From Norana najaformis (lineage: Eukaryota > Annelida > Clitellata > Crassiclitellata > Hormogastridae): a DNA stretch of 64,000 nt. Positions 34,396 through 42,488 of the stretch are shown in pieces; within the stretch, counting starts at the first letter, position 1, and every line of letters starts with the position of its first letter. Location: NCBI GenBank assembly GCA_964023275.1, contig OZ029914.1, forward strand, positions 11,886,341 to 11,950,340, written 5' to 3'. Made by a program: the position numbers and the translations under genes. The notes under the pieces are model-generated. The model was given only the letters and a program-made list of their open reading frames with translations, did no database searches and had not been told where the DNA came from.

Positions 34396-34691
34396 CTAAT
34401 TATGTTTGGGTTTACGTTGTATGCCTTTGCACACGCGTATATCGATTTATACGTTTTCGTTTCATTAGTTTCGATGTCGGTCACACTTACGCATCTAGGA
34501 TTTGCTCGAATAGTTTTAAGTTTTAAATATTTATCGGAATTTTCTTTCTTTTTTTCCGACTTATACGCGTAGTCTTCGGGTAAAACCCCTCGCTCTATGA
34601 GAACTTCGATTTTTTGAGGTTTGTTCATGTGAGAAGTTCCTTTAATGTTATTCTCTTCAATTATTTTTTGTAATCCTATTAAACTATACAT
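34356..34691 (-). CDS. SAP-like / NUMOD1-like DNA-binding protein (frame break near end)
   Basis: 111 residues as read. Residues 3-37 look like a SAP-type helix-extended-loop-helix (LIGLQKIIEENNIKGTSHMN). Residues 67-97 look like a NUMOD1/IENR1-type DNA-binding repeat (VTDIETNETKTYKSIYACAK followed by AYNVNPNII). Both families bind DNA, so an accessory role in replication, transcription or packaging is likely. The last dozen residues are out of frame: the conserved end continues in another frame to 34294. It is the last gene of the minus-strand capsid block, 70 bp after the major capsid stop. Confidence 0.6.
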   Translation of the reverse strand: MYSLIGLQKIIEENNIKGTSHMNKPQKIEVLIERGVLPEDYAYKSEKKKENSDKYLKLKTIRANPRCVSVTDIETNETKTYKSIYACAKAYNVNPNIIRERDGKHGKNDIK

Positions 34692-34718
34692 TCTTTTTTT
34701 TATTATAATGAAATTTTT

Positions 34719-34724
34719 TTTAAA
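34719..34724 (-). promoter_or_regulatory. TTTAAA box of SAP/NUMOD-like gene
   Basis: On the minus strand TTTAAA starts 33 nt before the ATG at 34691, followed by ATTATAATAAAA. Confidence 0.45.
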
Positions 34725-34761
34725 AACTGAAATTCATAAACACAACGATACAGTTCTAAGT

Positions 34762-36075
34762 TCAATGAGTTATTACAGACATTTTCTCACCATCGCTTTG
34801 GAGTTTGACCAATCTATCCGAAATCACGACCGCGAACGCTTGTGTATCAGCGGGAACAGCAGCGGTGAAAAATGCTTTAATACTGATATCTACGCTCGAT
34901 GCTTTTATCCTCTCGGATTGCTTACTTACATCGATTACCACTATCGGGTATAAATCTTTAAAATCTTGCGGTGTAATATTGCATTGCGTGATCAGATCAG
35001 TCATACCGTAGAATGGTTCGCTAAACGTTGCCGCATCATGATATAACCGTCCAAAATCTTGATCGGGAAATGATAGGTCGTAATCGACGGCGGGATATCT
35101 TTCCGAAGTCACCATCGCGTACACGTTTTTAAGATTACAATGGTCGAAAATCGACGGATTAGAGTTTTGTTCACCACTACGAGCCGTTTGAAAACCTAAT
35201 ATTATATATCTAGGTCTATCAGTAGCGGCTTTAACACCTAATCTCCAGTTAAACGTAGTCGTTTGGTCGACTGATATAGTATCACACTGACGTGCTCGAT
35301 AGGCGATGGGTACAGAGACTTTTGATTCGATAGTTTTATACAATTGCATTCTTTCAGTATCAGCTGGGATCACGTGTGGCATAAACCAAGCAATTTTGTC
35401 GAGCGTAACCTTTCCAGCAACAACTACTGGCGCATTAGCACCATCTACTGCATTAGATTTGTAAATAGCATCGTCGTCGGCTTTACGAACTAGCGTTAAA
35501 GTATGTTTCACGCCGTAGATTACCTTATCGTAATCATCGCAGAATCCAAAAATATGTTTTAGCGGCACGATGAAACTGAATTTACCTTTTGCATTCGGTT
35601 TCTGGATAAGATACGCTTGTCTAACCGCAAACCCTGTATTATCAGCCATAACTGCGGTACTCGTAGTATCTTTATACCACAGTTGATTAAGACCTTGAGC
35701 TTTTGCGAAACCGTCTGGGTATCTTAACAGACCTAACATCGTAGTGGCTTGTCCTGGATTATATATAGTCTCGATATCTTGGTTCGCTAAAGAATACGAA
35801 ATTTGACTGAAAAGATGCATTAGCCCGTTATTCGTCAGCGTCACAGCATTAGCATCGGCGTACGCGGTTCCATCCGCTTTAGTTAGTCTTCCTTTGAATA
35901 GTAGATAAGACTCTGACGGATGAGCGTATATATCTTGTGTTATTACGTCTATACGAATTTGGCCCGACGTGTTATAATTCGTTCTCGCAGCGGGTTCGTA
36001 CTCGTAGAATTCGTAACGTTCGATACTCTCATCTATTAGCGGTTCTTCAGTAAATCTTAAAATATCCGATTGCAT
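34762..36075 (-). CDS. Major capsid protein (double jelly-roll, Polinton type)
   Basis: 437 residues, the typical size of Polinton major capsid proteins. The N-terminal part has FYEYEPAARTNYNTSGQIRI and ESYLLFKGRLTKADG. A central jelly-roll includes FSFIVPLKHIFGFCDDYDKV and WFMPHVIPADTERMQLY. The C-terminal end has QDFKDLYPIVVIDVSKQSER, a strongly conserved segment of this family. Capsomers of this type form icosahedral capsids in adenovirus-like and Polinton-like viruses. It is downstream of the protein VI-like gene (22 bp) in the minus block that also holds the penton protein and ATPase. The frame is intact. I recognise the family from sequence; the fold is known for it, not shown here. Confidence 0.88.
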   Translation of the reverse strand: MQSDILRFTEEPLIDESIERYEFYEYEPAARTNYNTSGQIRIDVITQDIYAHPSESYLLFKGRLTKADGTAYADANAVTLTNNGLMHLFSQISYSLANQDIETIYNPGQATTMLGLLRYPDGFAKAQGLNQLWYKDTTSTAVMADNTGFAVRQAYLIQKPNAKGKFSFIVPLKHIFGFCDDYDKVIYGVKHTLTLVRKADDDAIYKSNAVDGANAPVVVAGKVTLDKIAWFMPHVIPADTERMQLYKTIESKVSVPIAYRARQCDTISVDQTTTFNWRLGVKAATDRPRYIILGFQTARSGEQNSNPSIFDHCNLKNVYAMVTSERYPAVDYDLSFPDQDFGRLYHDAATFSEPFYGMTDLITQCNITPQDFKDLYPIVVIDVSKQSERIKASSVDISIKAFFTAAVPADTQAFAVVISDRLVKLQSDGEKMSVITH

Positions 36076-36096
36076 TTTTAATAAATGAGGATTTTT

Positions 36097-36102
36097 TTTA
36101 AA
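36097..36102 (-). promoter_or_regulatory. TTTAAA box of major capsid gene
   Basis: Starts exactly 27 nt before the capsid ATG and overlaps the stop codon of the upstream gene. Confidence 0.5.
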
Positions 36103-36577
36103 TGACTTTCATTCCAGCCCCATTTATCGCGCGTACTAAATCTTGAATTTTAACGGCGGTTGTTCCAGAGCCATCGATTAATTTATTTATATTCGTATTC
36201 GTGTTATTCACTCCTTCATTAATTAACTTATCTAGAATGTCTTTAGACTTTTGCGAAAGTAATACATTAGGTTGAGATGTTGGTGACGACTCGATAAGGT
36301 TCGTTAGAGCTTCCTGATTTTTCGGTGTCAACATTTTAACAACCGCTTTATCCACTAATCGTTTCCCTGCATCGATAACCACATTCTTCCCAACATCGAG
36401 AGCCTTTTTTCCAATCTCTTTCGCGACATCTTTACCAGCACTTAGGGCCGTCGACCCTAATTGTCTAGCGGTGGTTGATGCTAACAGTTTCTTGAAAAAT
36501 CCTGAAACCGTATCGAATATTCCAGCACCACCTATAACGTGTTCTTTCTTATACCTTCGTTTAGTAATAACCAACAT
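36098..36577 (-). CDS. Adenovirus protein VI-like internal capsid peptide
   Basis: 159 residues, basic. After a short basic start, residues 16-36 (GGAGIFDTVSGFFKKLLAST) form an amphipathic helix beginning just after a GG pair, a likely protease cleavage site. Residues 40-85 are a lysine/alanine helix (GKDVAKEIGKKALDVGKNVV). This layout resembles the membrane-lytic/core precursors of adenoviruses and related Polinton proteins, released by the maturation protease. It sits between the major capsid gene and the DUF8207-like gene. Its start is one base from the upstream stop, so the two may be co-transcribed. Membrane lysis is inferred from the helix alone. Confidence 0.55.
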   Translation of the reverse strand: MLVITKRRYKKEHVIGGAGIFDTVSGFFKKLLASTTARQLGSTALSAGKDVAKEIGKKALDVGKNVVIDAGKRLVDKAVVKMLTPKNQEALTNLIESSPTSQPNVLLSQKSKDILDKLINEGVNNTNTNINKLIDGSGTTAVKIQDLVRAINGAGMKVI

Positions 36578-36578
36578 T

Positions 36579-38162
36579 TTATATTAGTAACATTAGTTTT
36601 TTATATCGTTCTTTATCAATCGCTCCTCGTCTCAGTAACGCGTCGCATATCGCAACGATCTCGTTTCTTACACCCGTGTTACCCGCTTTGAAGCTGTCCA
36701 TTCGTAATATTAGATCTTCCACCAAGTCATTAGGATTTTCTGGAATGGTAATTACATGTTGCATCCCCACTCCTTTACCCGATGTTGAAAAACTCAGTCT
36801 TTTTCTAACCTTAGCATCCCATATCGGTTTTATAATTTCGTTGTATTTTTTGCTTCTGGACGATTTAGGTTTTTCTGGATTGTTCGCTTGTCTCATAGCA
36901 TTCGTTTTATCCAGAATCTCGGCATATGCTTTGAGATCGTTATCATTGTATATCGTTTCGTTCGGGTTAGCCATCGTCAATAATTCCCAAAGTCCCATAG
37001 TTCCGACGTACGTCTTATCTCCAACCGTTATATCATCTCCTTGTATCGAAATCGGACTTACACCTATATAGAATTGCCCATCGTCAGATTTTATTCCAAA
37101 CGTCATATCCACAACCTTTTTATTCGACGCGTATTGTTTTAGGTATTTAGTCGCCATATCTCCTAGTTCTAAGGTTCTAATATCCTCTACTGGGTCTGTA
37201 TACGCCTCTATGGAAGGGTGTTGTGGAAATTCTACGGCTTTTAACGATGAAATAGATGCGGGAAGCGCTTTTAACGCGTTGGTTGTTGATAAGGCGCTTT
37301 CTTTTATATCAGATAACAAAGCTTTTTGTTCTTTCGAAATTGTCGATTGCGATTCAACGATCGGTTTGTACAATTTCGTTAAATCTCGCTGTAGACTTAT
37401 ATCACCTAATTTTTCTGATAAAAAGTCTTGTTTAATCCTTTTCTTCGTTTTAAGAAACTTGTCGACGATAAAGTCTCTTTTTACGGGATCGGAAATTTTT
37501 AGAAACGACATGCTTTTTAACATAATAGTATAATGTTTTAACACGTTTTTACGTTTTACGTTTTTACGTTTTCGTTTTTCGCGAACATATTTCTGAAAGA
37601 TTGTATCGCGCCTTCTCTTCCTCGGTTGATTAACGATTTTTTTCGTCTCCTCCTCTATTACAGCTTTACTTTTCTTTTGAATTTCTTCTTTCATATCGTT
37701 AAATTTCTCCTTCTCGTTTAGTATTAACGAGAATTCTTCTCCCGAAATGTTATCATCTGCAAGAGCTTTTGAGACATAGTCGTTTATCGTGTTGAGTTTT
37801 GCTTCCGCTAACGTTTTAATTTTTTCGTGCTTCACCGCTTTCAACGAGAGTTTTTTATTAACGAAACTGCTGATGAAACTTATCGTCCCTAATCCTATCG
37901 CTGCTCCTACCAAAGCGATAGATGTAGGTACCGCGACTACGGTAGCTAGGAGAGAGATTCCTGTTGCTCCAGCTCCCATCGTGATAACTTTTAACAAGAT
38001 ATCTAATGTCGCGATTATTTCAGCACTTCTATGGTACTTTTTACTTAACACATCTCTTTTCCCACGTTCTTGTTCCATCTCTTTTCTTATTTCGCTAATT
38101 TCTCGAAGACGAAACGTTTGTGCGGTTCCATCATCGACTTCATCTATTCTATCTTTTTCCAT
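36579..38162 (-). CDS. Two-membrane-segment protein fused to DUF8207-like domain
   Basis: 527 residues. Residues 15-45 are charged and helical. Residues 50-100 hold two hydrophobic segments (IATLDILLKVITMGAGATG; LVGAAIGLGTISFISSF). Residues 105-180 are helical, followed by a strongly basic linker (180-210). From about residue 218 a second module begins: FLKTKKRIKQDFLSEKLGD, then near 350-410 VVDMTFGIKSDDGQFYIG and YVGTMGLWELLTMANPNE, which I recognise as the domain called DUF8207 in invertebrate Polinton proteins. In other elements these modules occur as separate proteins. Here a TTTAAC box lies 31 nt before Met218, so the second module may also be made alone. Function unknown; the gene lies in the capsid block. 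Confidence 0.6.
   Translation of the reverse strand: MEKDRIDEVDDGTAQTFRLREISEIRKEMEQERGKRDVLSKKYHRSAEIIATLDILLKVITMGAGATGISLLATVVAVPTSIALVGAAIGLGTISFISSFVNKKLSLKAVKHEKIKTLAEAKLNTINDYVSKALADDNISGEEFSLILNEKEKFNDMKEEIQKKSKAVIEEETKKIVNQPRKRRRDTIFQKYVREKRKRKNVKRKNVLKHYTIMLKSMSFLKISDPVKRDFIVDKFLKTKKRIKQDFLSEKLGDISLQRDLTKLYKPIVESQSTISKEQKALLSDIKESALSTTNALKALPASISSLKAVEFPQHPSIEAYTDPVEDIRTLELGDMATKYLKQYASNKKVVDMTFGIKSDDGQFYIGVSPISIQGDDITVGDKTYVGTMGLWELLTMANPNETIYNDNDLKAYAEILDKTNAMRQANNPEKPKSSRSKKYNEIIKPIWDAKVRKRLSFSTSGKGVGMQHVITIPENPNDLVEDLILRMDSFKAGNTGVRNEIVAICDALLRRGAIDKERYKKLMLLI
37537..37542 (-). promoter_or_regulatory. Internal TTTAA(C) box before Met218
   Basis: Minus-strand GTTAAA begins 31 nt before the internal ATG at 37511, at the join of the two modules of the fused gene. 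Confidence 0.3.
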
Positions 38163-38189
38163 TCTTTTTTTATAATATGGATTATTTTT

Positions 38190-38195
38190 TTTAAA
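38190..38195 (-). promoter_or_regulatory. TTTAAA box of DUF8207-like fusion gene
   Basis: Starts 33 nt before the ATG at 38162, directly after the AT hairpin that follows the dUTPase-like gene. Confidence 0.45.
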
Positions 38196-38240
38196 TTATA
38201 ATTATACGTTATAATTATAATTATACGTTATAATTTATAT
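38196..38240. terminator. Duplicated AT hairpin after dUTPase-like gene
   Basis: Two copies of an AATTATA-CGT-TATAATT inverted unit overlap the stop of the minus-strand gene and fill the gap to the next gene. They could end its transcript. Confidence 0.4.
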
Positions 38241-38634
38241 AGCATAACGAATCTCCTTCGTTTATGACAACTACCGAATTGGAATTGTTTTGAATAGTAA
38301 TCACGATATCTTCTACATCTTCGGAAATCACCCCATCTTGTAAGCTACACATTTCTTTTTTAATATTCTGTCGAAGAGAAACGAAACACATACCACGAGT
38401 CATAGAAACACCGAATGCTAATGCCAAGGTAAACGATGCTCTAGGTTGAATCGTAATCGTCTCTTGTGCGAATATTTCACATCTCCAACCTCCTCGTTGT
38501 CTTATAGGAGCGTGAGTAACTTCTTCCTTCGGTAACCATTTTACCGTATTCGGTGATGTAATAACGGCACTACTTTGTGGTGGTCTTTTCGTTATAAATT
38601 TATGAATTGGCATACCATATCCTCGATACGACAT
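38221..38634 (-). CDS. dUTPase-fold-like protein, catalytic residues absent
   Basis: 137 residues. Residues 55-137 read like a trimeric dUTPase beta-barrel: ITIQPRASFTLALAFGVSMT, GMCFVSLRQN, then DGVISEDVEDIVITIQNNSN and INEGDSLCYINY. These match the spacing of dUTPase motifs around GVID and the late GD(R)IAQ strand. The catalytic Asp and Tyr of the GVID motif and the C-terminal P-loop-like motif are missing, so an enzyme is unlikely. A structural or decoration role is possible; dUTPase-derived non-enzymatic proteins are known in some adenoviruses. It sits between two capsid-block genes. The family call is my pattern recognition and needs a profile search. Confidence 0.5.
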   Translation of the reverse strand: MSYRGYGMPIHKFITKRPPQSSAVITSPNTVKWLPKEEVTHAPIRQRGGWRCEIFAQETITIQPRASFTLALAFGVSMTRGMCFVSLRQNIKKEMCSLQDGVISEDVEDIVITIQNNSNSVVVINEGDSLCYINYNV

Positions 38635-38655
38635 TTTATTTATACGATTATAATT

Positions 38656-38661
38656 TTTAAA
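38656..38661 (-). promoter_or_regulatory. TTTAAA box of dUTPase-like gene
   Basis: Starts exactly 27 nt before the ATG at 38634. Confidence 0.5.
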
Positions 38662-38665
38662 TATT

Positions 38666-39265
38666 CTACAAAATCATTCCAAGGATCGGTATATTTTTAA
38701 ACGGTGAATTCGGTCCGAGTAATAACCCACGACCATCCACATATCCCGATCCCTGCGTTTTCATATACAAACCGTTCCCCGTTACCGAATTTCCTTTATT
38801 CCAAGGCGCGAGATATAAACCATTACCTCTTGGTTCCACTTTAAAAGCTTTATCTCCTTTTTTAACGTATAATACTCCCGATCCGCTAATTTTATCGATT
38901 ATTTTTGAAGTAGCCGCAGATCCTAGTCCACTTAAAGCACCTTGAAACAGACTTGGCACTACGGTAGATAGGAGAAATTTACCCGCAGTTGCTAGAAATG
39001 GTAGAATTGCACCTATAAAACCACCTTTAATTTTCGAATTATGCTCCAATTGCGTTTTACTCATCTTGATCGTTGTTCCTTTCCCATCTTGGTACGCTTT
39101 AGCCATCCTATTAATTTGGGCTTGAGTAAGAGCCAACTCATGTTCACCGGATAGATCGTTGAAAGACAGTTTGATATTTACTCCAGTTCCGGCTTGAATA
39201 GCTCGTTTAATTTTGTCTATCTGCCCTTCCGAAACGTTGACTTTTATATTCGTGTATCGACTCAT
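38666..39265 (-). CDS. Polinton hydrophobic core/membrane-active protein
   Basis: 199 residues of a type common in invertebrate Polintons. Two similar N-terminal repeats (IKVNVSEGQIDKIKRAIQAG / ELALTQAQINRMAKAYQDGK) are each followed by a short beta segment ending IKLSFNDLSG and IKMSKTQLEHN. Residues 80-120 are a long hydrophobic, Gly/Ala-rich stretch (GGFIGAILPFLATAGKFLLS) able to insert in membranes. The end is Gly-rich (RGNGLYLAPWNKG, GSGYVDGRGLLLGP). The GG before the hydrophobic stretch fits a maturation cleavage site. It is likely a virion component, between penton and dUTPase-like genes. Exact role unknown. Confidence 0.6.
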   Translation of the reverse strand: MSRYTNIKVNVSEGQIDKIKRAIQAGTGVNIKLSFNDLSGEHELALTQAQINRMAKAYQDGKGTTIKMSKTQLEHNSKIKGGFIGAILPFLATAGKFLLSTVVPSLFQGALSGLGSAATSKIIDKISGSGVLYVKKGDKAFKVEPRGNGLYLAPWNKGNSVTGNGLYMKTQGSGYVDGRGLLLGPNSPFKNIPILGMIL

Positions 39266-39287
39266 TTTACATATAAGTAAAAAAACT

Positions 39288-39293
39288 TTTAAC
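39288..39293 (-). promoter_or_regulatory. TTTAA(C) box of hydrophobic core gene
   Basis: Minus-strand GTTAAA starts 28 nt before the ATG at 39265; one mismatch from the consensus. Confidence 0.4.
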
Positions 39294-39307
39294 GTTTTTC
39301 TCTCTTT

Positions 39308-40099
39308 TTACGCTTCTCTTATATGAAACTTTATCGATAATTCTTCTCCTCTAAGATTAAGTAATTTTCCTTTTTGATCCGTAAGCTTCGTTTCCATCGT
39401 TGAAATCGTAGACGTTGTAAGAGGAAGATATATTAAATTCTTTGGCGCTTCGATAATCTTATATCCTGGTCCTACATTCGGGAAAAAGGAATATATCACG
39501 TTTGCCGTTGTTCCATTAGAGTACGAACCTCCTATTATATCACTCGTCACTCTCAAACTACTCACGTTGATTATATCTACTAAATTTTCCGATTCATTAT
39601 ACCCAGATGAATATACTCGGCTATCAAACCCTAGAGTAGAGCCAATAGAGTTTTCAGGCGTAAAATCAACCTTAAAATTAGCAGCGATATTTAAAACTGC
39701 TTTTAACGTGTTGTTGTTCGGTTCGAGAGATATATAAGGCTCCACACCTTCTGGATTGGAATGACCATTCTCTTTCATGATTCTTTGTACGTATTCATTC
39801 ATATCAGTGATTTCATAACTACCTTCTGGTATTACTATATCGTGCCACGTCGTACCACCATCGGGAGAATATCTAAAGTTGTTATTCGTAGGGTTAATAT
39901 TTGGAATAGAGTTATACGTTTCGAGACCGACTAAAGCCATTTCATACGTTTTGTTTCTGTCCAACTCGATCACAGGGGCAAAGTTTACTCTAATTCTGGT
40001 GCTCTTCTTGTTCAACAAAATGTAAAATGACGCTTTAGGTTCTGTGTTGCGTGCAGTCTTTTCCATAGCATTTATCATCTTTTCCGTATGCGAGTCCAT
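39308..40099 (-). CDS. Minor capsid (penton) protein, single jelly-roll
   Basis: 263 residues matching the Polinton minor capsid family. A conserved N-terminal strand and loop (YEMALVGLETYNSIPNINPT) is followed by VIPEGSYEITDMNEYV, ENSIGSTLGFDSRVYSSG, SLRVTSDIIGGSYSNG and the C-terminal PKNLIYLPLTTSTIST and DQKGKLLNLRGEELSIKFH. This family supplies the pentameric vertex protein in Polinton-like capsids. It follows the packaging ATPase with 23 bp between, and its TTTAAA box overlaps the ATPase stop. The frame is intact; start chosen by box and context. Confidence 0.85.
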   Translation of the reverse strand: MDSHTEKMINAMEKTARNTEPKASFYILLNKKSTRIRVNFAPVIELDRNKTYEMALVGLETYNSIPNINPTNNNFRYSPDGGTTWHDIVIPEGSYEITDMNEYVQRIMKENGHSNPEGVEPYISLEPNNNTLKAVLNIAANFKVDFTPENSIGSTLGFDSRVYSSGYNESENLVDIINVSSLRVTSDIIGGSYSNGTTANVIYSFFPNVGPGYKIIEAPKNLIYLPLTTSTISTMETKLTDQKGKLLNLRGEELSIKFHIREA

Positions 40100-40121
40100 C
40101 TTTTTTATTAATTAAGGAATT

Positions 40122-40127
40122 TTTAAA
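40122..40127 (-). promoter_or_regulatory. TTTAAA box of minor capsid gene
   Basis: Starts 28 nt before the ATG at 40099 and overlaps the stop codon of the ATPase gene. Confidence 0.5.
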
Positions 40128-40926
40128 TATCCTCATTCGTAATTTCAGACTGCAATGGAATATAAAATGTATCCAACCCCGATCGGTATTTACCATTATC
40201 CTTTTTGCTACTTAAATCTATTACAACGAAACCATGTGGTTGTTCCCAAGCCGTCTCGCATAGACTACGAAATTCCTCTTTATCCATATCCGTACTCACA
40301 TGATCGTTATAGATATGATTAATATTTTTCATATCTTGAGGAAATAAACAGATAAAGTTTGCGTTCTCCCTGATAGTTTGTCTTGGTAATTTGAAGTAAT
40401 TTTGGGCGAGGTAAAAACAATCTACGTTACTATGTCTTCCTCTGATGTAATACGTTTCGCATTTGTTTTGCTTTTCTAATTGTAAATCATCGAAAATCAT
40501 CAGGTTTTTCTTCTCCCTGCTTAAGTCTCTAGGATCCGGTACATCATTCGCGGTTTCAAAAAACTTGCAGCAAATGTTGGATTTCTCGTTCGTCATTTTA
40601 GCGGTTTCTTCAACGACTAATGCTGGTGATACATTAAGTTTCATAATCTCATCTTTTAAACCGAACAAATTAAGGATCGTTTCTTTAGGTAATTTTTCTT
40701 CAAATGCTTTCTTAAGAATTTTATACTCTGGTTGAAACAGAGATTTACCAAATAGTTGCACGTTGTTATAGTCCAACCACCCCGGTCTTAAAAGTAAATT
40801 CAGTAGTAGAGTCGTCTTACCACATCCCGACTTTCCAACAATCACTCCTCTTATACTCTTCGGTAATAAAGGATTATTGGTTCTTTTCAATAGCGAGTCA
40901 TTCCACGATAAATCTTTTACTTCCAT
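40123..40926 (-). CDS. FtsK/HerA-type genome-packaging ATPase
   Basis: 267 residues, the usual size for Polinton packaging ATPases of the FtsK/HerA (A32-like) group. Walker A is VGKSGCGKTTLL (G31-T38) and Walker B is NLMIFDD (D146, D147). A conserved Gln/Asn sensor region follows in FYLAQNYFKLPRQTIRENAN, and DTFYIPL is near the end. The enzyme pumps the element DNA into the preformed capsid. It opens the minus-strand morphogenesis block and is divergent from the integrase gene with 50 bp between start codons, so the two share an AT-rich promoter region. Confidence 0.92.
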   Translation of the reverse strand: MEVKDLSWNDSLLKRTNNPLLPKSIRGVIVGKSGCGKTTLLLNLLLRPGWLDYNNVQLFGKSLFQPEYKILKKAFEEKLPKETILNLFGLKDEIMKLNVSPALVVEETAKMTNEKSNICCKFFETANDVPDPRDLSREKKNLMIFDDLQLEKQNKCETYYIRGRHSNVDCFYLAQNYFKLPRQTIRENANFICLFPQDMKNINHIYNDHVSTDMDKEEFRSLCETAWEQPHGFVVIDLSSKKDNGKYRSGLDTFYIPLQSEITNEDI

Positions 40927-40956
40927 CGTTTTTTTTTAATATAAATCTTTTTTGTA

Positions 40957-40962
40957 TTTAAA
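40957..40962. promoter_or_regulatory. TTTAAA in the ATPase/integrase divergent promoter
   Basis: The palindromic TTTAAA lies 20 nt before the integrase ATG (+) and 36 nt before the ATPase ATG (-), and could serve either gene. Confidence 0.4.
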
Positions 40963-40976
40963 ATAAAAGAGTTATT

Positions 40977-42296
40977 ATGTATTGCGTAAAATGTAAAAAA
41001 CGTACAGAAACTAAAGATGCAAGGAATGTCGTTAGTAAAAACGGAAGACCTATGCTTAGAGGTGTATGCGTCGACTGCGGCACTACTAAAACGCAGTTCG
41101 TAAAAATGAACGAAAAAGGAAAAGACCTCACTACTGGTGGTGATATGGTCAACTCTTTGAACGCAATTACTAGTAAAATTAAACTACCATGGGCTAAATA
41201 TCCAGGTGAAATACATCTCCCAGGAATGAATTTTGCAGGTCCTGGAACGAGATTAGATTTAAGATTGAACCCTGATAGTACTCCCAAGGAAGATTCTAAA
41301 CCTATTGACAGAGTCGATAAGGCGGCGTATCGACACGACTTAGCTTATGCAGCATATCCAGATACAGGAAATAGAAATGTTGCCGATAAAATTATGGTAG
41401 ACGAAATAAGCGGTATAACGAACCCTACTATTAGAGAGCGTTTGGAGAGAGCCTTTATAAAACCTATACTCAATGCAAAAGTGAATTTTGGTCTTGAGGT
41501 TCCATCAGCTTCAAAAAACTTCGAACGACTATTAAAAAAAAACGGCAAAGATAAAAACGATGTAAAATGGACTGATGAACTCGCAGAAGAATTACATAAA
41601 CCCGTAATAAAACATTTTCGAAAAAGAAGAGTTTACGTTAGAGACATCGATGAAATCTGGGCAGCCGATTTAATCGATATGCAGACATTCGCAAAATACA
41701 ACGATGGTACTAAATATCTGTTAAGCGTTATCGATATTTTTTCTAAATACGGTTGGATAGTTCCATTAAAAAACAAGAACGGAGAATCCGTAGCAACCGC
41801 TTTCGAGAAAATATTTAAAAGTAGTGGTAGAAAACTCGAGAAACTTTGGGTCGACAAAGGGAAGGAATTCTATAATAAACACGTGAAAAATTTAGGAATA
41901 AACCTGTATTCAACCGAAAATGAAGAAAAATCTTGCGTTATAGAACGATGGAATAGAACGATGAAGGAAAAGATGTACAAGTATTTTTCTGCTAATTCTA
42001 CCACAAAATATATCGATGTTTTGAACGATATGGTAGATCTCTATAACAACACTAAGCATAGTTCTATTAAAATGACTCCGATAGAAGCTAGTGAAAAAGA
42101 AAACAAAAGTAAAGTATGGTTAAATTTATACCCAACCGATTTTAATGAGCGTGCGACTCCGAAACTCTCGATTGGTGATAAAGTAAGAATTACGAAAAAG
42201 AAAAAACATTTGAAAAAGGATTTACACCAAGATGGACTGAAGAAGTATTTACTATATCGGGAGTACAATACACAGATCCTCCAACGTATAAAATAA
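40977..42296 (+). CDS. Zinc ribbon - phospholipase A2-like - integrase fusion (frame break near end)
   Basis: 439 residues as read. Residues 1-40: zinc ribbon with C3, C6, C31, C34. Residues 78-125: parvovirus/Polinton-type PLA2-like domain, with LPGMNFAGPGTRL (calcium loop) and RVDKAAYRHDLAY (catalytic His120-Asp121). Residues 195-380: retroviral-type integrase core with the catalytic triad D231 (IWAADLID), D293 (LWVDKGKEF) and E323 (VIERWNRTMKEKM). The integrase inserts the element and explains the 6-bp duplication; a viral PLA2 domain helps particles leave endosomes. The two activities usually sit on separate proteins, so the fusion is odd. After the A-rich run at 42194-42206 the frame is off by one: the last 30 or so residues are spurious and the true C-terminus continues in another frame to 42481. 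Confidence 0.88.
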   Translation: MYCVKCKKRTETKDARNVVSKNGRPMLRGVCVDCGTTKTQFVKMNEKGKDLTTGGDMVNSLNAITSKIKLPWAKYPGEIHLPGMNFAGPGTRLDLRLNPDSTPKEDSKPIDRVDKAAYRHDLAYAAYPDTGNRNVADKIMVDEISGITNPTIRERLERAFIKPILNAKVNFGLEVPSASKNFERLLKKNGKDKNDVKWTDELAEELHKPVIKHFRKRRVYVRDIDEIWAADLIDMQTFAKYNDGTKYLLSVIDIFSKYGWIVPLKNKNGESVATAFEKIFKSSGRKLEKLWVDKGKEFYNKHVKNLGINLYSTENEEKSCVIERWNRTMKEKMYKYFSANSTTKYIDVLNDMVDLYNNTKHSSIKMTPIEASEKENKSKVWLNLYPTDFNERATPKLSIGDKVRITKKKKHLKKDLHQDGLKKYLLYREYNTQILQRIK

Positions 42297-42481
42297 CCGA
42301 TTATAACGACGAAGAAATAATTGGTACATTTTACGAACAAGAACTACAAAAAACTAATCAGGAAATTTATAGAATCGAAAAGATAATTAAAAAACGTGGA
42401 AATAAGTCTCTCGTAAAATGGTATGGTTACCCTGAATCGTTTAATTCTTGGGTCGACAACGAGAACCTATTGGCATTATAA
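42200..42481 (+). pseudogene. Integrase C-terminal region with chromodomain, displaced frame
   Basis: A second plus frame from the A-run to TAA 42479-42481 carries the SH3-like part (FTPRWTEEVFTISGVQ) and a chromodomain (YRIEKIIKKRG, then VKWYGYPESFNSWV, then NLLAL). Polinton integrases usually end in such a chromodomain, which reads histone marks and guides insertion. The displacement is one base. Confidence 0.8.
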
Positions 42482-42488
42482 ACGAGAG

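Noticed and set aside
36676-38175. Plus-strand frames opposite the DUF8207-like gene
   Set aside because: Shadows of the minus-strand gene; no promoter box, start context or homology.
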